A program made the translations under genes and the position numbers. This document shows positions 16,130 through 24,368 of a stretch of 64,000 bases of DNA, piece after piece. This DNA is from Sphingobium sp. SCG-1. GTDB taxonomy: Bacteria; Pseudomonadota; Alphaproteobacteria; Sphingomonadales; Sphingomonadaceae. Within the stretch, counting starts at the first letter, position 1. Every line of letters starts with the position of its first letter. The notes under the pieces are model-generated. The model had not been told where the DNA came from. It searched no databases and saw only the letters and a program-made list of their open reading frames with translations. Location: contig NZ_CP026372.1 in NCBI RefSeq assembly GCF_002953135.1, positions 186,001-250,000 on the forward strand. Reading direction: 5' to 3'.

Positions 16130-16410
16130 GCGGCAAGGCTCCTTTGCGCGTCCACGATCGCGGCGGGCGAGCATCCAAGGTCGTCCGCGCATGCAAGAAG
16201 GTCGGGTTCGTAATTGGCAAGATGGTCCAGCACTGCCCCCAGCACAGCGTCGTCGCCGATACCGTCCCGCAACGCATCGGCATCCAGCCCCGTAACGGCA
16301 AGCAATCGTTCTGCGCGTCGCGACTCCGACAGCATCCAGACGACCACCTGTAGCGCAATCGTCTGCGCATCGGGCAAGCCCTTATTGCTTTCCATGTGCT
16401 TGGCGGGCAT
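16126..16410 (-). CDS. DUF3572 family protein
   Basis: The 94-residue protein resembles the DUF3572 family of alphaproteobacteria, recognised by ALQVVVWMLSESRRAERLLA, the TGLDADALRD turn, VLGAVLDHLANYEPDLLAC and ADDLGCSPAAIVDAQRSL. The domain is all-helical. In this class it is commonly found divergent from or next to divK, as here (the divK start is 67 bases away on the other strand). Function is unknown; a link to cell-cycle control has only positional support. Confidence 0.82.
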   Translation of the reverse strand: MPAKHMESNKGLPDAQTIALQVVVWMLSESRRAERLLAVTGLDADALRDGIGDDAVLGAVLDHLANYEPDLLACADDLGCSPAAIVDAQRSLAA

Positions 16411-16477
16411 TAAAGATTTGCCTTATTAAGGGGATAGGGAATATTCCCGCTTCCCAGTGAGTTTTCTGGAGCTTCTG

Positions 16478-16864
16478 GTGGCAAAGCGCGTGCTCGTTGT
16501 CGAGGACAACGAACTCAATTTGAAACTTTTCTGCGATCTCCTCCGTGCGCATGGCCATGACGCGCTGCCGGTACGCGACGGGCGCGATGCACTAACGCAG
16601 GCTCGAGATTTTTCGCCAGAGCTGATTATCATGGACATCCATCTGCCGCATGTCAGCGGGATCGACATCATCATCGCGTTGAAGGCTGATACTACGCTGG
16701 CGCCTGTGCCGGTCATGGCGGTCACGGCCTATGCCGGAAAGGGCGATGAGGAAAAGATACGGGCCGCTGGCGCAGAAGCCTATGTGTCCAAACCGATCTC
16801 CGTGATGAAATTCATGGAAACCGTGAATGGGATGTTCAAGTCCGGCCGCGAGGTCGGTTCCTAA
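16478..16864 (+). CDS. divK: DivK-type single-domain response regulator
   Basis: The 128-residue protein is a lone receiver domain. It has VLVVEDNELNLKLF at the N-terminus (acidic pair for magnesium), the phosphorylated aspartate in LIIMDIHLPHVSG, MAVTAYAGKGDEEKI with the conserved Thr, and YVSKPISV with the conserved Lys. The sequence after the acidic pair (NELNLKLFCDLL) is typical of DivK. In Caulobacter DivK is controlled by PleC and DivJ and steers CtrA via DivL/CckA. I chose GTG 16478 because GGAG lies six bases upstream; a GTG seven codons earlier is possible. pleD, often next to divK, is absent here. Confidence 0.9.
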   Translation: MAKRVLVVEDNELNLKLFCDLLRAHGHDALPVRDGRDALTQARDFSPELIIMDIHLPHVSGIDIIIALKADTTLAPVPVMAVTAYAGKGDEEKIRAAGAEAYVSKPISVMKFMETVNGMFKSGREVGS

Positions 16865-16873
16865 GCAACAGCA

Positions 16874-16900
16874 AAGCCCGCGCGAACATCGCACGGGCTT
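16874..16900. terminator. Stem-loop between divK and rpmG
   Basis: AAGCCCG at 16874-16880 pairs with CGGGCTT at 16894-16900, and an inner GCG/CGC pair extends the stem with one mismatch. The hairpin sits between the convergent divK and rpmG genes, so it may serve both, although no strong T-run follows. Confidence 0.55.
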
Positions 16901-16942
16901 GATGCAGTACCAGCATTACCGGCCGGAACCGGCAGTAGCGGC

Positions 16943-17110
16943 TTACTTGATCTTGGCTTCCTTGAACTCGACGTGCTTGCGCACGACGGGATCATATTTG
17001 CGGAAGCTGAACTTTTCCGTCTTCGTACGCGGGTTCTTCTTCGTCACGTAGAAGAAGCCGGTGTCAGCGGTGCTGACGAGTCTGATCTTGACGGTGGCTG
17101 GCTTCGCCAT
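16943..17110 (-). CDS. rpmG: 50S ribosomal protein L33
   Basis: The 55-residue protein starts MAKPATVKIRLVSTADTGFF and continues with YVTKKNPRTKTEKFSFRKYDP and VVRKHVEFKEAKIK, a full-length L33 of the cysteine-free type. The ATG at 17108-17110 gives the standard N-terminus; the open frame upstream adds an unrelated stretch. The lack of zinc-binding cysteines is normal for this version of L33. It is monocistronic between two stem-loop or intergenic regions. Confidence 0.96.
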   Translation of the reverse strand: MAKPATVKIRLVSTADTGFFYVTKKNPRTKTEKFSFRKYDPVVRKHVEFKEAKIK

Positions 17111-17330
17111 GGCCGTATCCTTGCAAAATGGGCGGAAGCAAGCTTCCGCGAATCTGTTGAAAAATAAAGGCGGCATCGCAGCCGCCCCGTTTCAGGGCCG
17201 CCCAATGCGTCAGATTCTCACCGCTGTCAAGCTAAGCTGCGGCCCAACACACGCGTCTGCCGCACTTTACGGGCCATTAACCACCTGGGGCGCATGTTCC
17301 TGGGAGGACAGGTAGCGGGGAACGACGCTC

Positions 17331-17648
17331 ATGAAACACGATGCCATGCTTATGATTCGCGCCGATGTCGTCAACCGTATTGATGCCTTGGCGGCGCAGC
17401 GCGGCCATATCCGCCTGTCGACAATGTGCGAGGAAGTGGATCAGATTCGTCACATCGCCCGCAGCTATGGCATGGAACCGCTGGAGCGATTAGCCTCGAT
17501 GCTCGAATCGGCACTGGCGCTGGATGGTCATGGACCCATCATCCTCTCCTATCTTGATATGATGCGTGACGCTGCCGAATGCGAAGATGTGGGGCCGCAG
17601 GTCAGCAGCGCATATATGGCGGCGATATCGTTGCGCGTCGGCGCCTGA
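17331..17648 (+). CDS. Small conserved cytoplasmic protein of unknown function
   Basis: The 105-residue protein has no signal peptide or membrane segment. It looks all-helical, with DVVNRIDALAAQRGHIRLS, a middle helix EEVDQIRHIARSYGMEPLE, and a C-terminal helix ending in SAYMAAISLRVGA. I do not recognise a family. The predicted start follows a GGAACGACGCTC sequence. A TTAACC half-site at 17276-17281, similar to CtrA targets, lies 50 bases upstream of the start. It overlaps nothing and is followed after 14 bases by the membrane protein gene at 17663. Confidence 0.6.
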   Translation: MKHDAMLMIRADVVNRIDALAAQRGHIRLSTMCEEVDQIRHIARSYGMEPLERLASMLESALALDGHGPIILSYLDMMRDAAECEDVGPQVSSAYMAAISLRVGA

Positions 17649-17662
17649 CGCTCACAAGTTTA

Positions 17663-18229
17663 ATGGACGCACTGTTATCGACCCTGCTGGCCTGCCTGCT
17701 CTGTGAGATCGGCGGCGGCAGTCAGAGGCTGGCCATGGCTCTGGCGCAGCGATTCGCGCGAAATCGCGCGATCCTTGCTGGAGTGGCCATCGCTGCTCTA
17801 GCTAATGCGATAATATCTGCCGGGGCTGGCTGGTACATTTCTACCCTGCTCTCTACAGACGCACGATCTCTGCTTCTGGCTGTTGCCATTGGGTCGGCGG
17901 GAGCAGGCCTTCTGCTAAAGGCGCGACAGCCTGATCTGCTGGAGCGGTGGCGTACCGGACCTTTCACGACCACTCTTCTAGGCATCTCCATCCTGAGCTT
18001 CGGTGACGCCGCGCAATTCATCATCGTCGGAATAGCGGCACGTATGGCTGACCCGGTTCCCGCCGCAGTCGGCGGGTGCTTAGGTATCTTCATGGCATGT
18101 GTGCCAGTGGTAATCACTCGGCATCCTTTAGCGAAAACCAGCGTCTTGGCAGCGGTGCGCCGGATAACCGGGGCAACTTTTATTATAATCGGTTCGGTTC
18201 TAGGGCTTTCCGCCACCGGACTTCTTTGA
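17663..18229 (+). CDS. Divergent TMEM165/GDT1 (UPF0016)-like membrane protein
   Basis: The 188-residue protein has about six hydrophobic segments arranged as two halves, as in the GDT1 cation/proton exchangers. Each half should carry E-x-G-D-(K/R)-(S/T). The first half here reads CEIGGGSQ and the second SFGDAAQF, so the Glu remains only in the first and the Asp only in the second, and both basic residues are lost. The helix patterns around them (LLACLLCEI... and ISILSFGDAAQFIIV) match the family. It may therefore transport something else or have lost activity. The gene follows a small cytoplasmic protein gene by 14 bases. Confidence 0.65.
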   Translation: MDALLSTLLACLLCEIGGGSQRLAMALAQRFARNRAILAGVAIAALANAIISAGAGWYISTLLSTDARSLLLAVAIGSAGAGLLLKARQPDLLERWRTGPFTTTLLGISILSFGDAAQFIIVGIAARMADPVPAAVGGCLGIFMACVPVVITRHPLAKTSVLAAVRRITGATFIIIGSVLGLSATGLL

Positions 18230-18351
18230 TCGGGCGGAACGATTACTCTCTGCGAGTTTTCTTGACACAATCCACGCTTTTGAGGTGGCACTAATTCGCC
18301 ACTGGCTCATTATGTCTGCGTAACCTTATCCCGACGATCAGGAGAACGCCC

Positions 18352-18861
18352 ATGACCGATGCCGATACAAATGTCCCGTCCGATCTGAAGACTCCCACCG
18401 ACCTCAAGAGCAATGAGACGAAGTCCGTGGCGGAAGCCCTGAACAGTGTGCTGGCGGATAGCTATGCCCTGTATTTCAAGACCAAGAACTTTCATTGGCA
18501 TGTGTCAGGACCGCACTTTCGCGACTATCACTTGATGTTTGACGACCAAGCCAGTCAGATTCTCGCCACTACCGATGCCATCGCCGAGCGCGTGCGTAAG
18601 GCGGGAAACACCACTTTGCGATCCATCGGAGACATTTCGCGCCACCAGACCCTGTCCGACAACGACGCCTCCTTCGTAAGCGCCGACGACATGCTCGCCG
18701 AATTGCGTCAGGATAATTTGACGCTGGTTGAAGGATTGAGGGCCGTTAAAGAAGCCGCAACTGCGGCAGGTGACAACGCGACCGAAGGCATTGTGGACGA
18801 TTGGACAGATGAAGCCGAAGAGCGCGCCTGGTTTCTGTTCGAGGCCAGCCGCAAAGGATGA
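18352..18861 (+). CDS. dps: Dps-type DNA-binding ferritin
   Basis: The 169-residue protein shows the Dps ferroxidase region KTKNFHWHVSGPHFRDYHL with the conserved His, and further down MFDDQASQILATTDAIAERV with the acidic ligands shared across subunits. Dps forms dodecamers that oxidise and store iron and shield DNA in stationary phase. The polar N-terminal tail (~20 residues, with several Asp and Lys) is not strongly basic, so DNA binding is less certain than iron storage. AGGAG lies just upstream of the ATG. The gene ends in a strong terminator at 18929. Confidence 0.93.
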   Translation: MTDADTNVPSDLKTPTDLKSNETKSVAEALNSVLADSYALYFKTKNFHWHVSGPHFRDYHLMFDDQASQILATTDAIAERVRKAGNTTLRSIGDISRHQTLSDNDASFVSADDMLAELRQDNLTLVEGLRAVKEAATAAGDNATEGIVDDWTDEAEERAWFLFEASRKG

Positions 18862-18928
18862 TTCAACGCTAGCTTGCTCGCTTGGGGCGGCTCAAGCGAG
18901 CAACAGTGGCGAGATCGCCGTGCAATTG

Positions 18929-18966
18929 AAAAAGGCTGACGCACCGTAAGATGCATCAGCCTTTTT
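18929..18966. terminator. Bidirectional intrinsic terminator after dps
   Basis: AAAAAGGCTGA at 18929-18939 pairs with TCAGCCTTTTT at 18956-18966, leaving a short inner loop. The T-run at the right end serves dps and the A-run at the left end gives a T-run for the opposite strand, so the cold-shock gene ending at 19004 can use it too. Confidence 0.8.
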
Positions 18967-19003
18967 AGTTAGAGCAACGTTCCAAAGAATGCCGCCGGAT
19001 TAG

Positions 19004-19825
19004 TTATTCGGCCTTCGACTGCAGATTCACGGCAGCGTATTTGCCGCGGCGATCGACTTCAAGTTCGAAGTCCAGCCGATCCCCCTCATTCAGCGCAGCC
19101 ATACCCGCACGCTCAACGGCGCTGATATGAACGAACGCATCGGGCTGACCATCGTCACGCTGGATAAAGCCGAAGCCCTTCATTGCGTTAAAGAACTTAA
19201 CCGTCCCGCTTGCACGTTCGCCAGTAAGTTGCCGCTGCGGACCGCGATCACCGCCGGGGCCAGCCGGAGCACCACCGAAGCCGCCTGCGCGAGGCTCGCG
19301 CGGAGGTGCGCGATCGCTCACAGGAAGCGGTTCGCCCTCGATCTTCAGATCAGTAGCCGATACCTTGCCGCCACGATCAACCAGCGTGAAGCCCAGCGGC
19401 TGACCTTCGGCCAATCCTGTCAGACCGGCTTGTTCCACAGCGCTGATATGAACGAAAACGTCTTCCCCGCCGTCATCGCGCACCACGAAGCCGAAACCCT
19501 TCTGCGCGTTGAAGAACTTTACAACGCCGGTACCTTCGCCAACGACTTGTGCCGGCATACCGCGACCACCACCGCCGCCGCCAGCACCACCGCGAAAGCC
19601 GCCGCCAGCACCACCGCCGCCGAAGCGGTCACCACCGCCAAAACCGCCGCCGCCGCCGCCGCCGAAGCGGTCACCACCGCCAAAACCACCGCCGCCGCCG
19701 CCGAAGCGATCACCGCCGCCACCAAAGCGACCACCGCCTTGTTCCGCATACCCGCCGAAGTTCTCGTCGCCGAAACCGTCCCGCTTGTCCTTGCCGCGTC
19801 CGCGGCGGCCTCTATCAAAACTCAT
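19004..19825 (-). CDS. Two-domain cold-shock protein with Gly-rich N-terminus
   Basis: The 273-residue protein carries two cold-shock domains. The first lies at about residues 96-160 (GTGVVKFFNAQKGFGFVVRD, DVFVHISAVEQAG) and the second at about residues 205-270 (ASGTVKFFNAMKGFGFIQRD, AFVHISAVERAG). Both have RNP1-like KGFGF and RNP2-like VFVHIS or AFVHIS. Residues 20-92 are Gly/Arg/Phe/Asp-rich with a repeated GGGDRFGG unit, reminiscent of RGG regions that bind RNA and form condensates. It should bind single-stranded RNA or DNA. The upstream region (19826-20071) is AT-richer and could hold a regulated leader. Confidence 0.9.
   Translation of the reverse strand: MSFDRGRRGRGKDKRDGFGDENFGGYAEQGGGRFGGGGDRFGGGGGGFGGGDRFGGGGGGGFGGGDRFGGGGAGGGFRGGAGGGGGGRGMPAQVVGEGTGVVKFFNAQKGFGFVVRDDGGEDVFVHISAVEQAGLTGLAEGQPLGFTLVDRGGKVSATDLKIEGEPLPVSDRAPPREPRAGGFGGAPAGPGGDRGPQRQLTGERASGTVKFFNAMKGFGFIQRDDGQPDAFVHISAVERAGMAALNEGDRLDFELEVDRRGKYAAVNLQSKAE
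19600..19745. repeat. Imperfect tandem repeats encoding GGGDRFGG units
   Basis: The minus-strand gene contains several near-identical units reading, on the plus strand, as CCGAAGCGGTCACCACCGCC or close variants. These give repeated GGGDRFGGGG blocks in the N-terminal part of the cold-shock protein. Copy number of such units is likely to vary between strains. Confidence 0.7.
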
Positions 19826-20071
19826 GCCCTGTTAGTCACTTTCGCTTCGCCCATCGAACTTCGGATGAACATGCCGGACGAAGGGACATGCAGAATCCGC
19901 CGCAAAACCACGGTTTGGGAATCACTATAAACAGATTTTTCCCCTTACGCGAACGATTTTCCGCCATTTTAGAAGGCGGATGTATTTTGCATCTTCATAA
20001 CACCGAATTGCGAAGCCTGTTCCAGGAAACGGCGCATTGAGTTGCCGCACTTCCCTCTCTAAAGGGGGTGG

Positions 20072-20689
20072 ATGACAGTCTATTTTCATGAAGAAGACCT
20101 TCCCGCGGACATACTCGCTGAAGGGTCAGTTGCCATCGACACCGAAACCATGGGTTTGATAACCCCGCGCGACCGCCTGTGCCTCGTACAGATCAGCGAC
20201 GGAAGGGGTGACGAGCATCTGGTGCGCTTCAATCCGGACAGCCGCTACGACGCGCCTAATCTAAAAGCCATTGTTGCCGATCCGACGCGGTTGAAACTAT
20301 TCCACTTCGGTCGTTTCGACATAGCGGCTATGCAGCATTATCTAGGCGTACTCGCTGCCCCAGTATATTGCACGAAGATCGCTTCGCGGTTGATACGCAC
20401 TTACACCGACCGGCATGGCCTTAAAGAGCTAGTCCGCGAACTGCTCTCGCAGGAACTAAGCAAAGTGCAGCAAAGCTCTGATTGGGGTGGCCCGATCCTC
20501 TCCGATGCGCAGAAGGATTATGCCGCATCAGACGTGCGGTATCTCCACCTGCTGAAAGAGGAACTGGATCGCCGATTGATCCGTGAGGGCCGCATGGAAC
20601 TCGCGCAGGCCTGCTTCGATTTCCTGCCACACCGCGCGTTGCTCGATCTTGCCGGATGGCCGGAAACCGACATTTTCGCGCACATGTGA
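20072..20689 (+). CDS. rnd: RNase D-like 3'-5' exonuclease, single domain
   Basis: The 205-residue protein has the DEDD exonuclease motifs: VAIDTETMG (Exo I, with Asp and Glu), the phenylalanine-rich FHFGRFDIAAM (Exo II, Asp) and DYAASDVRYLHLLKEEL (Exo III, Tyr and Asp). RNase D trims 3' ends of tRNAs and other small RNAs. This version lacks the C-terminal HRDC domains of E. coli Rnd, which is usual for the short alphaproteobacterial type. The ATG follows a strong AAAGGGGGTGG ribosome-binding site. The lptC gene starts eight bases after its stop, so the lpt genes may be on the same transcript. Confidence 0.88.
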   Translation: MTVYFHEEDLPADILAEGSVAIDTETMGLITPRDRLCLVQISDGRGDEHLVRFNPDSRYDAPNLKAIVADPTRLKLFHFGRFDIAAMQHYLGVLAAPVYCTKIASRLIRTYTDRHGLKELVRELLSQELSKVQQSSDWGGPILSDAQKDYAASDVRYLHLLKEELDRRLIREGRMELAQACFDFLPHRALLDLAGWPETDIFAHM

Positions 20690-20696
20690 GACGTAG

Positions 20697-21341
20697 ATGT
20701 CCCTTCAGGCCGAACAACAACGCACCTATCGCCAGCACTGGGCATTACCCGGCGGCAGTCATGATCGCCTGATCGGGACGCTGAAGAACGTGCTTCCGGT
20801 TCTGGTCGGTATCCTGTCGGCTTTTCTTGCGATGGCCCCGTTCACCAATGCGGGCGACGTTAGCTTCGTGCTCGACAAGAATAAGGTGGCTGTGGCCAAG
20901 GAACGCATGCGCGTTACTGAAGCGCTGTATCGCGGCGAGGATACGAAAGGGCAGCGCTTCTCGCTGCGTGCGGGATCGGCGGTGCAGAAAAGCTCGCGTG
21001 AGCCGATCGTCGACTTGCGGGATTTGTCCGCGCGCATCCTCTTGTCGGATGGCCCGGCTGTACTGGTTGCGCAGAAGGGGCGATACGACATGAACGCGGA
21101 ACGCGTCGCGATAGATGGTGCGGTTCAATTCCAGTCGGCCGCGGGGTATCGCCTGACGACACGTGATGTCGGAGTGGATCTCAAGACGAGACAGATGAAG
21201 AGCGCGGGCCGGGTCGATGGGCGCATGCCGATAGGCACTTTCAGCGCCGATCATCTGGAAGCCGATCTGGGCGCAAGAACCGTGACCTTGAATGGCCGTG
21301 CCCGCTTGCGCATCGATCAAAATGGTCTCAAAGGGCGATGA
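20697..21341 (+). CDS. lptC: LptC, LPS-transport bridge protein
   Basis: The 214-residue protein has an N-terminal membrane anchor (LPVLVGILSAFLAMAP, residues 33-48) followed by a periplasmic beta-rich domain. The domain contains the repeated strand pattern of LptC, including YRGEDTKGQRFSLRAGSAV and a C-terminal FSADHLEADLGARTVTLNG. LptC receives LPS from LptBFG and passes it to LptA. The call is supported by position directly upstream of lptA and lptB. Its stop overlaps the lptA start by four bases (ATGA). Confidence 0.88.
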   Translation: MSLQAEQQRTYRQHWALPGGSHDRLIGTLKNVLPVLVGILSAFLAMAPFTNAGDVSFVLDKNKVAVAKERMRVTEALYRGEDTKGQRFSLRAGSAVQKSSREPIVDLRDLSARILLSDGPAVLVAQKGRYDMNAERVAIDGAVQFQSAAGYRLTTRDVGVDLKTRQMKSAGRVDGRMPIGTFSADHLEADLGARTVTLNGRARLRIDQNGLKGR

Positions 21342-21889
21342 CAATGAGCCGCCTGTCCGTCTTGATCGCCTGCACCGTCGTCATTGCTGGTCAATGCGCC
21401 ATGAGCAGCGCCGCCCATGCGCAGTTCATGGCGAATCACAACAGCAACGCACCCGTCAATTTTTCGGCCGACCGAATCGAAGTGCAGGATCGCGCTGATC
21501 GTGTCGTCGTCTCCGGCAATGTCGTAGTCGATCAGGCTGGACTGACGTTGAAGGCGGCCCGGATGACGGTGGCCTACAGGCAGACCGGAAGCGTAGAAAT
21601 CGACCGGATAGATGCGTCGGGCAATGTCATCGTGACACGAGGCGCGGAGACGGCGCGAGGTAACGTCGCTATTTACGATCTCAATCGGCGGCTAATCACG
21701 ATGTTGGGTAACGTGCAATTAAATCAGGGTACGAACCGACTGACGGGTGGTCGTTTGGTGATGGACCTTGCCAGTGGACGATCGAGCGTGGATGGGCGCT
21801 CGTCGGGAGGGCCGCCGGGATCCGTCACCGGTTCAAGCGGTCGCGTTTCGGGCACCTTCACAGTGCCGCAGCGGACTAATCAGCCTTGA
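21338..21889 (+). CDS. lptA: LptA, periplasmic LPS-transport protein (OstA family)
   Basis: The 183-residue protein starts with a signal peptide (SVLIACTVVIAGQCAMSSAAHA) and continues with the OstA/LptA domain. Its features are VNFSADRIEVQDRADRVVVSG, the repeated NVVVDQAGLTLKAARM unit, and a C-terminal TMLGNVQLNQGTNRLTGG strand pair. LptA monomers stack into a bridge that carries LPS across the periplasm. The C-terminal 35 residues are Ser/Gly-rich and probably unstructured. Coupled to lptC by a four-base overlap. Confidence 0.92.
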   Translation: MTMSRLSVLIACTVVIAGQCAMSSAAHAQFMANHNSNAPVNFSADRIEVQDRADRVVVSGNVVVDQAGLTLKAARMTVAYRQTGSVEIDRIDASGNVIVTRGAETARGNVAIYDLNRRLITMLGNVQLNQGTNRLTGGRLVMDLASGRSSVDGRSSGGPPGSVTGSSGRVSGTFTVPQRTNQP

Positions 21890-22004
21890 TTTCTCGGCTT
21901 CAAGGGCAATTCCGCTAAAGCCTCTTGCCGATTTCTCTCCCGCCATGCACAAAGCCTGCCAGATTGCACATATGCGGAGCATGTGGGGTATATAAGGAAG
22001 ACCC

Positions 22005-22784
22005 ATGGACGATATGGCCAGCATCGAACGCACAACGTCGGTTGCGCCGCCGCGCGACATCACTGACGGGCTGTCGGTCATCTCCATCGCAAAGAGCTAT
22101 GACCGGCGCGCGGTTCTTACCGACGTATCATTGACGGTCGGCAATGGCGAAGTCGTAGGGCTGCTCGGCCCGAATGGCGCGGGCAAAACGACCTGTTTTT
22201 ATTCCATCATGGGATTGGTTCGTCCTGATAGCGGCAGGATCATGCTCGATGGGCAGGATATTACCAGTCTGCCCATGTACCGCCGAGCCATTTTAGGGCT
22301 TGGCTATTTGCCGCAAGAAACCTCGATCTTTCGCGGCATGACGGTCGAACAGAATATTGGCGCGGTTCTGGAACTGGCCGAGCCTGACCAAACGGCGAGG
22401 GCGGAGCGGCTGGAAACCTTGCTCTCCGAATTTGGCCTCGTCCGACTACGTGCCGCGCCCGCAATGGCGCTGTCGGGTGGGGAGCGGCGACGCTGTGAAA
22501 TCGCGCGGGCGCTTGCCGCAAATCCTTCGATCGTTCTGCTCGACGAGCCTTTTGCGGGCATCGATCCGCTCTCGATCGCCGATATTCGCGATTTAGTGAA
22601 GGATCTGAAGAATCGGGGGATTGGCGTGCTCATCACCGATCATAATGTGCGGGAGACTCTGGAAATCGTCGATCGCGCCTGCATCATTTATGACGGGAAA
22701 GTTCTGTTCGCGGGCAGCCCGACGGAACTCGTTGCCAATGCCGAAGTCCGCCGCCTCTATCTCGGCGAGAGCTTCTCGCTGTGA
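22005..22784 (+). CDS. lptB: LptB, ATPase of the LPS exporter
   Basis: The 259-residue ABC ATPase has Walker A GPNGAGKTTCFY, a Q-loop near LGYLPQETSIFRGM, the signature LSGGERRRCEIARALA and Walker B SIVLLDEPFAGIDPLS. LGYLPQETSIFRGMTVE is highly specific for LptB. It drives extraction of LPS from the inner membrane with LptFG (not in this window) and hands it to LptC. A 115-base gap separates it from lptA, and its N-terminal 25 residues extend beyond the usual start, so a slightly later start is conceivable. Confidence 0.95.
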   Translation: MDDMASIERTTSVAPPRDITDGLSVISIAKSYDRRAVLTDVSLTVGNGEVVGLLGPNGAGKTTCFYSIMGLVRPDSGRIMLDGQDITSLPMYRRAILGLGYLPQETSIFRGMTVEQNIGAVLELAEPDQTARAERLETLLSEFGLVRLRAAPAMALSGGERRRCEIARALAANPSIVLLDEPFAGIDPLSIADIRDLVKDLKNRGIGVLITDHNVRETLEIVDRACIIYDGKVLFAGSPTELVANAEVRRLYLGESFSL

Positions 22785-22829
22785 CATGATGATCCGGCCC
22801 GTCCTTCCTTGTAGCGGCAGGCAGGGATA

Positions 22830-24368
22830 ATGGGCTTAGGTCCACGCCTGGATTTGCGGCAGAGCCAGTCGCTGGTGATGACGCCGCAGTTGCAGCAGGC
22901 GATCCGTCTGCTGGCGTTGTCCAACCTTGAAATCGAAACGTTCATTGCGGGTGAGCTGGAGAAGAACCCCCTGCTGGAAGCCGCCTCGGGCGGACCAGAA
23001 GATACGTCTCTCGGCGAGGGAGCAGACACAGTGTTCGATGCACCCATATTGTCGTCTGAAACGGCCAGTGCCGACTCGCTGATCGCGCAAGGCATGGGTA
23101 CGTCCGACAACCCTCTCGACGTGGATTTTGGCGCCGAGACATTTATCGACGATGGTCCAGGTGATCGGGCGGCTGAGCACTCCCATTCGGCAGGGCTTGG
23201 CGGCGGTGTTGCTTCGGGTGAAATGGGGGCAGGTTTCGGCGAGGACGGTCCCGACTTCGACAGCTTTGCAGGCGCCGAGATGGGCCTGCACGAACATCTA
23301 GTGGCGCAGGCCGGGGCGCGGCTGTCGGGTGTGGAACTCATCATTGCAGGTCAATTGATCGGTCAGATCGATGATGCGGGTTATCTTGAAGCCGATCTCC
23401 TGCAAACGGCCCATAATCTCAACGTGCCGCTCTACGCGGTCGAGTCCGTGCTTGAGATCATCCAGTCGTTTGATCCCACTGGAGTCGGCGCGCGTACACT
23501 GTCAGAATGTCTCACATTACAGGCCAAGGAAGCGGATCGCTACGACCCTTGCATGCAGTTGATGCTGAAGAATCTCGACATTCTCGCCAAGGGCGCACTT
23601 CCACAGTTGCGGCGCATCTGCGGCGTAGACGAGGAAGATCTGGCGGACATGATCAGTGAGTTGCGTAATTATGATCCCAAGCCGGGCCTCCGCTTCGGCA
23701 GCAGTGCTACGCAGGCCGTGGTGCCCGACCTGTTTGTGACACCTCGCGGGAGCGGCTGGTCCATCGAAGTGAATATGGCGACGCTTCCGCGCCTGCTGGT
23801 CAACCGCAGCTATTATGTCGAACTGGCTGGCGGGACGCACGACAAGAACTCCAAGGCGTGGCTCGCCGACTGTCTTGCCAGCGCCAGTTGGCTGGTGAAG
23901 GCATTGGACCAGCGGCAGAAGACGATCATCAAGGTAGCGAGCGAGATCGTGAAGCAGCAGGAAGAGTTTTTTCGGAAAGGCGTCGCGCATTTGCGCCCCC
24001 TTACCTTACGCATGGTCGCGGAAGCGATCGGTATGCACGAATCGACGGTCAGCCGCGTCACTTCGAACAAATACCTCTCCTGTCCGCGCGGGCTGTTCGA
24101 ACTCAAATATTTTTTCACTAGCGCAATCCAGTCGTCAGACGGCGGAGATGCCGTCTCTGCCGAAGCCGTCAAGAGCCACATCAAGGCGTTGATCGCGAAT
24201 GAAGACCCGCGCAAGATCCTGTCAGATGACACGCTGGTCGATCTTTTGCGGGAGAAAGGCTTCGACATCGCGCGCCGCACGGTCGCGAAATATCGCGAGG
24301 CGATCGGCATTGGTTCCTCAGTCCAGCGCCGTCGCCAGAAGGCGCTCGGCGGCAGCAAGGCAGCCTAG
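22830..24368 (+). CDS. rpoN: RNA polymerase sigma-54 factor
   Basis: The 512-residue protein has the three sigma-54 regions: the Gln/Leu-rich activator-interacting N-terminus (LRQSQSLVMTPQLQQAIRLL), an acidic low-complexity region II at about residues 55-150, the core-binding and helix-turn-helix part (LTLRMVAEAIGMHESTVSRV), and the C-terminal RpoN box ARRTVAKYREAIGI. It directs promoters of the -24/-12 type with enhancer-binding proteins. lptB is 45 bases upstream. The gene usually followed by hpf and ptsN instead meets a convergent cyclotransferase gene, with which its stop overlaps by four bases. Confidence 0.95.
   Translation: MGLGPRLDLRQSQSLVMTPQLQQAIRLLALSNLEIETFIAGELEKNPLLEAASGGPEDTSLGEGADTVFDAPILSSETASADSLIAQGMGTSDNPLDVDFGAETFIDDGPGDRAAEHSHSAGLGGGVASGEMGAGFGEDGPDFDSFAGAEMGLHEHLVAQAGARLSGVELIIAGQLIGQIDDAGYLEADLLQTAHNLNVPLYAVESVLEIIQSFDPTGVGARTLSECLTLQAKEADRYDPCMQLMLKNLDILAKGALPQLRRICGVDEEDLADMISELRNYDPKPGLRFGSSATQAVVPDLFVTPRGSGWSIEVNMATLPRLLVNRSYYVELAGGTHDKNSKAWLADCLASASWLVKALDQRQKTIIKVASEIVKQQEEFFRKGVAHLRPLTLRMVAEAIGMHESTVSRVTSNKYLSCPRGLFELKYFFTSAIQSSDGGDAVSAEAVKSHIKALIANEDPRKILSDDTLVDLLREKGFDIARRTVAKYREAIGIGSSVQRRRQKALGGSKAA

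Noticed and set aside
19127..19930. Plus-strand open frame of 267 codons opposite the cold-shock gene
   Set aside because: It is antisense to two clear cold-shock domains and a GC-rich repeat; its Ala/Thr repeats only mirror the Gly/Arg repeat on the other strand.
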